In this document: positions 41,371-44,821 of the stretch, piece by piece
Layout of the letters: every line of letters begins with the position of its first letter
Numbering within the stretch: the stretch's first letter is position 1
Origin: Candidatus Gastranaerophilales bacterium
GTDB taxonomy: Bacteria; Cyanobacteriota; Vampirovibrionia; Gastranaerophilales; Gastranaerophilaceae
Assembly (NCBI GenBank): GCA_944325535.1
Contig: CALVAL010000006.1
Coordinates: 1-44,821, forward strand
Length of the DNA stretch: 44,821 nucleotides
Direction of reading: 5' to 3'
Translations under genes and position numbers: made by a program
Notes under the pieces: model-generated
The model's database searches: none
Seen by the model: only the letters and a program-made list of their open reading frames with translations
What the model was told of the DNA's origin: nothing

Positions 41371-41632
41371 TGCCGTACTCCACGGGGACGTAGCGGATCT
41401 CTCGACTCGAACGCTTAGCGAGGTGCAGAGCCTACTGTGAGGGGTATGGATAGATTGCCTATGTTTATAGGATTGTTGATAATTTAGATTATAATGGCGT
41501 AAGATATCGAACCGTGTCAGGATGGAGACATAGCAGCACTAAGGTAACCCTTGCGGGTGTTATATTTCTAAAAAGGAGATTTTATAAGCAAAATCAATTT
41601 ATCTCTATTTCGATAGGTAGTGGTACGGTTTT
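41371..41632 (+). ncRNA. ffs: Signal recognition particle RNA, large (Bacillus-like) type
   Basis: About 262 nt between ldcA and gene 41649. The start TGCCGTAC pairs with GTACGG at 41623-41628, closing the long helix. The Alu domain block (GGGGACGTAGCGG, then a stem ending GAGCC) parallels the Bacillus subtilis scRNA. The Ffh-binding helix 8 is at 41514-41539: GTGTCAGG, tetraloop GGAG, then TAGCAGCAC, matching the universal GTCAGG...AGCAGC with GGAG in place of the usual GGAA. TTTTA follows the closing stem. It pairs with Ffh for membrane protein targeting. Confidence 0.92.
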
Positions 41633-41648
41633 ATTTAGGGAATAAAAA

Positions 41649-41957
41649 ATGAAAGTATCTCAAATCAATACAATACAGCCTAATTTTAATGGATTTATTT
41701 CTATTAAGAATGTTGAAAAAATAGAAAAAGATGCGAATATAAAAATATCACGCTTACTTTTGAATACTAATGATATATATAAAGTTCAACCTTTAAAAAC
41801 TGAAGATTCAAAAGATTTAGGCGCTATAATTACTACAAAATTTATGGAAGTATTTCAGATCCCTGAAAAAGAAGAAAACGGAATAAATAGATTATTTAAT
41901 ACATTTATAACTGCGCTATCTAAAGCTGAAAAAGAAGGATATAGCAATTATATTTAG
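41649..41957 (+). CDS. Unknown protein, 102 aa
   Basis: No family recognised. Hydrophilic, no signal peptide. Begins MKVSQINTIQPNFNGFISI, a start seen in many short proteins of unknown role; the remainder is mixed helix/strand with KTEDSKDLGAIITTKF and a helical tail. TTAGGGA lies about 8 bases before the ATG, so it begins right after the SRP RNA and might share its read-through transcript. Its stop abuts the stop of the convergent HAD gene with no base between. Confidence 0.65.
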   Translation: MKVSQINTIQPNFNGFISIKNVEKIEKDANIKISRLLLNTNDIYKVQPLKTEDSKDLGAIITTKFMEVFQIPEKEENGINRLFNTFITALSKAEKEGYSNYI

Positions 41958-42746
41958 TTAAATATTACAAAATTTTTCCATAGCTTTTACAAAGCCATTT
42001 TCTGTTACAGAAACTGTAATATAATTGGCTGTTGCTTTTAATTCATCTGTAGCATTTCCCATTGCAACCTTTATTCCACCAGCTTCAAGCAAAGCTAAAT
42101 CGTTATTATGATCGCCTATCGTGAGAGTCTCTTCTTGAGAAATTCCCCAGTAGTTTTGTAAAAATTTTACCGCACAATATTTGGAAGCCTCTTTGTTAGA
42201 AAATTCTATAAAATAAGGGGTAGACCTTACGATATATAGTTCAGGAAAGATTTTAGGCAATTCTTTTTCAAGTTTTGTTAGTCTTTCAGGTGAACTATAA
42301 TCAATCGCTAACATTTTATTTACTTTGTTTTTTTCTACATCTGCAAAAGATTTTCTAGTATATTCAGTATGTAAATTATTACAATATCTTTTGACTTCAT
42401 AGCAATCTTTTTCAGAATATAAAATATCATCATTGTATAAATTCAAATGAATATTTTCTTCTTTTCCCCAGGCTATTATTTTTTCTGCTTGTTCTTTTGT
42501 TAAATATCTTTCATATAATGTTTTGTCACCATCTTTTATTAGGCCTCCCTGATAAGATATTACAGGAGTTGTAAGACCTAAATCTTGAGCAATAAGTTTG
42601 GCAGCTGCATGCATTCTTCCTGTTACTAATACAACTTTTATTCCATTATTATCAAGTCTTGTTATGCAATCTCTGACTTCTTTTGTGAAAGTTTTCTCAG
42701 GAATAATTATTGTTCCATCTACATCAGTTGCAACAAGCTTTATCAT
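41958..42746 (-). CDS. Cof-type HAD phosphatase
   Basis: HAD superfamily, class IIB cap (Cof/YidA group), which dephosphorylates sugar phosphates or nucleotides such as FMN or PLP. Motif I DVDGTI (Asp nucleophile near residue 8), motif II VTGRM, motif III lysine region, motif IV GDHNNDLALLEAGGIKVAMGNA. 262 aa, typical. Start ATG overlaps the TolC-like gene stop by 4 bases (ATGA), so translation is coupled. Exact substrate unknown. Confidence 0.92.
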   Translation of the reverse strand: MIKLVATDVDGTIIIPEKTFTKEVRDCITRLDNNGIKVVLVTGRMHAAAKLIAQDLGLTTPVISYQGGLIKDGDKTLYERYLTKEQAEKIIAWGKEENIHLNLYNDDILYSEKDCYEVKRYCNNLHTEYTRKSFADVEKNKVNKMLAIDYSSPERLTKLEKELPKIFPELYIVRSTPYFIEFSNKEASKYCAVKFLQNYWGISQEETLTIGDHNNDLALLEAGGIKVAMGNATDELKATANYITVSVTENGFVKAMEKFCNI

Positions 42747-44011
42747 AACAGCTCCTCTTCGATTAAAATATCATGTCCAATATCTTGCATTAGTTCTAAA
42801 TAAGAATAAAAATGTCTAGACATTGCTTCTAGATATTGGCTTATGACTTCTTGATGACCATTTTCATTAATTACCAAATCTGTATAGCTATTTTTTCCGC
42901 TAATATATCCGCTAGTAGATAATTTTACAATTCTATTAGATTCTTCAAGAATCTTTTTAGAATATGCCATATTCTCAGCAGAGTATTTGAAAATATTATA
43001 ATCTTTTTTTAGCTCATATTTTAATTGATATTCATAAGCTTTTTTAGAGGCCTTACTGCGTTCTAAAAAGATTTCAGCTTTTTGGATTTCAGGAGTAAAA
43101 TTATATAGTATCGGCAAATTCATACCACCACCAACATATGCACCTCCTAGTTTATTAGGGACATTTGGGTGAGTCTGCCAAGCGTATCCGCCTCCGATTG
43201 TGATATCTGGAATTCTATTACGTTTTGCTAATGTAACTTCAAGTTCAGATTGTGCAATATTTTTTTCAGAGAGCTTTATCATATAGCTATACTGAAGAGC
43301 AATATTTTCCAAAAATTCATATTCAGGAATTTTTATATTCAAAAAAGCCCAATTTCCAAGCAACGATGATTCTTTTGTATCGTACATAATATCATCATTT
43401 CCCGTATTTAATATTTTATTAAGTTCAAATTGTTTCGCAAGCATATTTGCTCTTGCTCTATTTACTTCAATTTTTTGTTGAGCATATTGAATATCAGCTT
43501 TTAAGTTATCTATTTCATAAGCAGGATATTTTGGTTTATCAGTTGTTATTTGAACTAAATCTTTGAATAATTTTAAACGTTGTTCTTGGATATTATAGAC
43601 AGATTTTGCATATAATACGTCAAAGTATGCTTGCATGATTTGTAATTTAAAGTTATGTTCAAATTGTTTTAATTCAGTCTCTTTAATAGAGTAAGCTTCT
43701 GTTGCTATTTTTTTTCTTACTCCTCTTTTAAGAACTTCTATTGGCAAAGCAACGCCCGCTTGAGAGGAATTACCTAAAGCAACATTGCCTAATACTACAT
43801 TGGACTGAATTTCTGGGTTTTGTAAGCGGTTTGCTATTTTAATATCTTTTTTTGCAGCTTCTAAATCCATCCTTTTTATTTTTATTTCGCAGTTGTTTTT
43901 TAAGCCAATATCAATCATTTCATCTAAATCTACATTGACTACATTAGCAAAACAACCAGAAGTTGCTGCTGTTACTATAAAAAGGGTTAGTGTTAATAAA
44001 AATCTCTTCAT
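42743..44011 (-). CDS. TolC-like outer-membrane efflux protein
   Basis: Outer-membrane channel component of a tripartite efflux or type I secretion system. N-terminal signal sequence (1 to about 22) ending TSGCFANV; a Cys there could be lipidated, though the lipobox lacks the usual Leu. The mature part has two long helical repeats: DLEAAKKDIKIANRLQNPEI...LGNVALGN...SIKETELKQFEHNFKLQIMQAYFDVLYAKS, then a second LSEKNIAQSELEVTLAKRNRIPDITIGGGY. This is the OEP/CzcC pattern. 422 aa. No RND or membrane-fusion partner is in view. Only 3 bases of leader would precede its ATG. Confidence 0.85.
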   Translation of the reverse strand: MKRFLLTLTLFIVTAATSGCFANVVNVDLDEMIDIGLKNNCEIKIKRMDLEAAKKDIKIANRLQNPEIQSNVVLGNVALGNSSQAGVALPIEVLKRGVRKKIATEAYSIKETELKQFEHNFKLQIMQAYFDVLYAKSVYNIQEQRLKLFKDLVQITTDKPKYPAYEIDNLKADIQYAQQKIEVNRARANMLAKQFELNKILNTGNDDIMYDTKESSLLGNWAFLNIKIPEYEFLENIALQYSYMIKLSEKNIAQSELEVTLAKRNRIPDITIGGGYAWQTHPNVPNKLGGAYVGGGMNLPILYNFTPEIQKAEIFLERSKASKKAYEYQLKYELKKDYNIFKYSAENMAYSKKILEESNRIVKLSTSGYISGKNSYTDLVINENGHQEVISQYLEAMSRHFYSYLELMQDIGHDILIEEELL

Positions 44012-44020
44012 ACAATTTAT

Positions 44021-44031
44021 ATTTTAGCACA
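44021..44031 (-). promoter_or_regulatory. Extended -10 of the TolC-like gene
   Basis: TGTGCTAAAAT on the minus strand (44031-44021), 9 bases before the ATG, so the leader would be about 3 bases. No Shine-Dalgarno. It directly follows the T run of the upstream terminator. Confidence 0.5.
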
Positions 44032-44052
44032 AAAAAAAACGCCTTTCGGCGT
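44031..44052 (-). terminator. Terminator of gene 44089-44634
   Basis: Minus-strand ACGCC-GAAA-GGCGT, a GNRA-loop hairpin (44052-44039), followed by eight or nine T (44038-44031). The next promoter starts at its last T. Confidence 0.9.
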
Positions 44053-44088
44053 AAAAATTTTGGTTAATTAATAAGGTATTTTATAAGG

Positions 44089-44634
44089 TTAATAATGTTG
44101 GTTTTTATTTTTAATTCCAAAGAAATTTTTAAATTTATCTATAAAACTTTTGTTTTGTTGAACAGGAGGCTTTTTCCCTTTTTTAAGACAATGAACCGCA
44201 GTCCCTACAATTAAACCTCCAGCAAGCAGACCTTTTATTGTTGTTGGAATGCTTTGGAAAAAGTTCCAAGTCTTCATCCCAAATTCTTTAACTCCTCCTC
44301 CATATGCGTTCATGCCGGCATTTGAATGAGTACCAATTCCACTAACTCCAAAAGCGTTCATTCCTGCTTGAGAATAAGTGCCAATACCTTGCGTTCCAAA
44401 TGCATTCATGCCAGCGTTAGAAAACTGTCCAATGTTATTATATCCCATTGGGGTAAATGAATCTCCATACATTCCATAATTTTGGTACATCGCTCCACTC
44501 ATAGCCATATTCATATAAGGATTTTGCATTGCATTAAGGGATGAAACATTCATGCCACCTGCTAAATCATAAGGAGCATAATCTATAATTCCTTGATTAT
44601 ACAAATTATTTAATGTATAAGGACTTACTGACAT
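44089..44634 (-). CDS. Unknown repeat protein with one membrane segment, 181 aa, member of the shared-promoter set
   Basis: No family recognised. Residues 1-66 are rich in N, M, Y and G. Residues 67-114 are three 16-residue units (GIGTYSQAGMNAFGVS type). Residues about 131-150 (TTIKGLLAGGLIVGTAVHCL) form a single membrane segment, followed by a basic tail (KKGKKPPVQQNKSFIDKFKNFF). Without a signal peptide the tail would stay in the cytoplasm by the positive-inside rule. GGAAGG lies about 9 bases before the ATG. Shared element upstream, own terminator. Confidence 0.75.
   Translation of the reverse strand: MSVSPYTLNNLYNQGIIDYAPYDLAGGMNVSSLNAMQNPYMNMAMSGAMYQNYGMYGDSFTPMGYNNIGQFSNAGMNAFGTQGIGTYSQAGMNAFGVSGIGTHSNAGMNAYGGGVKEFGMKTWNFFQSIPTTIKGLLAGGLIVGTAVHCLKKGKKPPVQQNKSFIDKFKNFFGIKNKNQHY
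44293..44436 (-). repeat. Three 48-bp tandem repeats
   Basis: Codes for three 16-residue units ending AGMNAFG or AGMNAYG. The core GCxGGxATGAAxGC-type sequence is well kept between copies. Confidence 0.8.
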
Positions 44635-44663
44635 TTTTTAATACCTTCCACTAACCACACACT

Positions 44664-44694
44664 TATATAAAGTTTTTTTTTGTAAAAAAATTGC
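44664..44694 (-). promoter_or_regulatory. Shared element GCAATT-N16-CTTTATATA (copy 5)
   Basis: On the minus strand, GCAATT (44694-44689), 16 bases, CTTTATATA (44672-44664), ending 29 bases before the ATG of gene 44089. Its first box overlaps the -35 of the divergent promoter at 44691. Confidence 0.6.
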
Positions 44695-44719
44695 TTTATT
44701 TGTAAAGCTTTGTTAAGAT
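44691..44719 (+). promoter_or_regulatory. Promoter of the right-edge gene, leaderless type
   Basis: TTGCTT (44691-44696), a 17-base spacer and TGtTAAGAT (-10 at 44714-44719), ending 7 bases before the ATG at 44727. No Shine-Dalgarno. Nearly identical to the promoter at 10818-10846. Confidence 0.55.
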
Positions 44720-44726
44720 GTTTTTC

Positions 44727-44821
44727 ATGGACAAGACTTTTATTAAGAATAATGCTTTTTGTATTATTTATAATTTATTAGCAATATTAATATTTATTAT
44801 TGGATATGGTCATTTTGGAGA
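44727..44821 (+). CDS. Partial membrane protein cut by the window end
   Basis: Opens MDKTFIKNNAFCIIYNLLA and continues with a strong hydrophobic segment (LLAILIFIIGYGHFG) to the edge. Only 31 codons are visible. The start is supported by a promoter with its -10 7 bases upstream, not by a ribosome site. Family cannot be named. Confidence 0.5.
   Translation, partial: MDKTFIKNNAFCIIYNLLAILIFIIGYGHFG

Overview
The window is AT-rich (about 30% GC by eye) and densely coded on both strands. It looks like a chromosome segment from a motile, diderm, non-photosynthetic relative of cyanobacteria, most likely Gastranaerophilales/Vampirovibrionia (Melainabacteria). That placement is an inference. It rests on a three-POTRA BamA with a Skp chaperone, two flagellins next to a PilT ATPase, pyruvate phosphate dikinase, and many small proteins of unknown function that resemble lineage-specific families. 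I found no rRNA, tRNA, insertion sequence, prophage or CRISPR array.

Layout. 1-4674: two monocistronic flagellin genes flank a lepB/polyprenyl-synthase pair, followed by a 610-base flagellin leader region. 4675-10127: an unknown gene, a GT2 glycosyltransferase, a D-2-hydroxyacid dehydrogenase, ruvB, a YibE/F-like membrane protein and an exported protein. 10235-13838: small unknown genes, one behind a perfect sigma-28 (FliA) type promoter, and an rqcH-like NFACT gene interrupted by two in-frame stops. 13889-15631: rplS-rbgA-tag. 15829-21623: two related unknown proteins, an ArsB/NhaD-type transporter, uridine phosphorylase, a trpL-like leader and rubrerythrin. 21718-26054: rarA, rpsT and a large acidic protein with a HerA-like start. 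26157-28715: an M16-M14-uppS operon opened by a six-codon leader. 28718-31753: pilT-recO-gatD and a Cys/Ser/Gly repeat protein. 31970-37167: bamA-skp-pyrimidine phosphorylase-a soluble FlhA-like protein. 37245-44821: ppdK, small unknown genes, ldcA, the SRP RNA gene, a HAD phosphatase, a TolC-like protein, a repeat protein and a partial gene at the right edge.

What stands out is expression signals. (1) Five small unknown genes scattered over the window share an almost identical upstream element, GCAATT-N16-CTTTATATA, which suggests a regulon with its own promoter class. (2) Several genes (ruvB, rarA, ldcA, a small exported protein, the right-edge gene and a six-codon leader) have the -10 hexamer ending 6-7 bases before the ATG and no Shine-Dalgarno, so their mRNAs are probably leaderless. 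The SRP RNA promoter, whose RNA start is fixed by the conserved fold, shows the same 6-base gap and acts as an internal ruler. (3) Extended -10 promoters (TGnTAnnnT) dominate. (4) Flagellin leaders carry paired GGA sites like CsrA targets.

By function the genes cover motility (flagellins, PilT, the FlhA-like protein, the FliA-driven gene), envelope building and recycling (BamA, Skp, LepB, UppS, GatD, LdcA, M14 peptidase, TolC-like), DNA repair (RuvB, RecO, RarA, Tag), translation (L19, S20, RbgA, SRP RNA, RqcH) and nucleoside/pyruvate metabolism (Udp, pyrimidine phosphorylase, PpdK).
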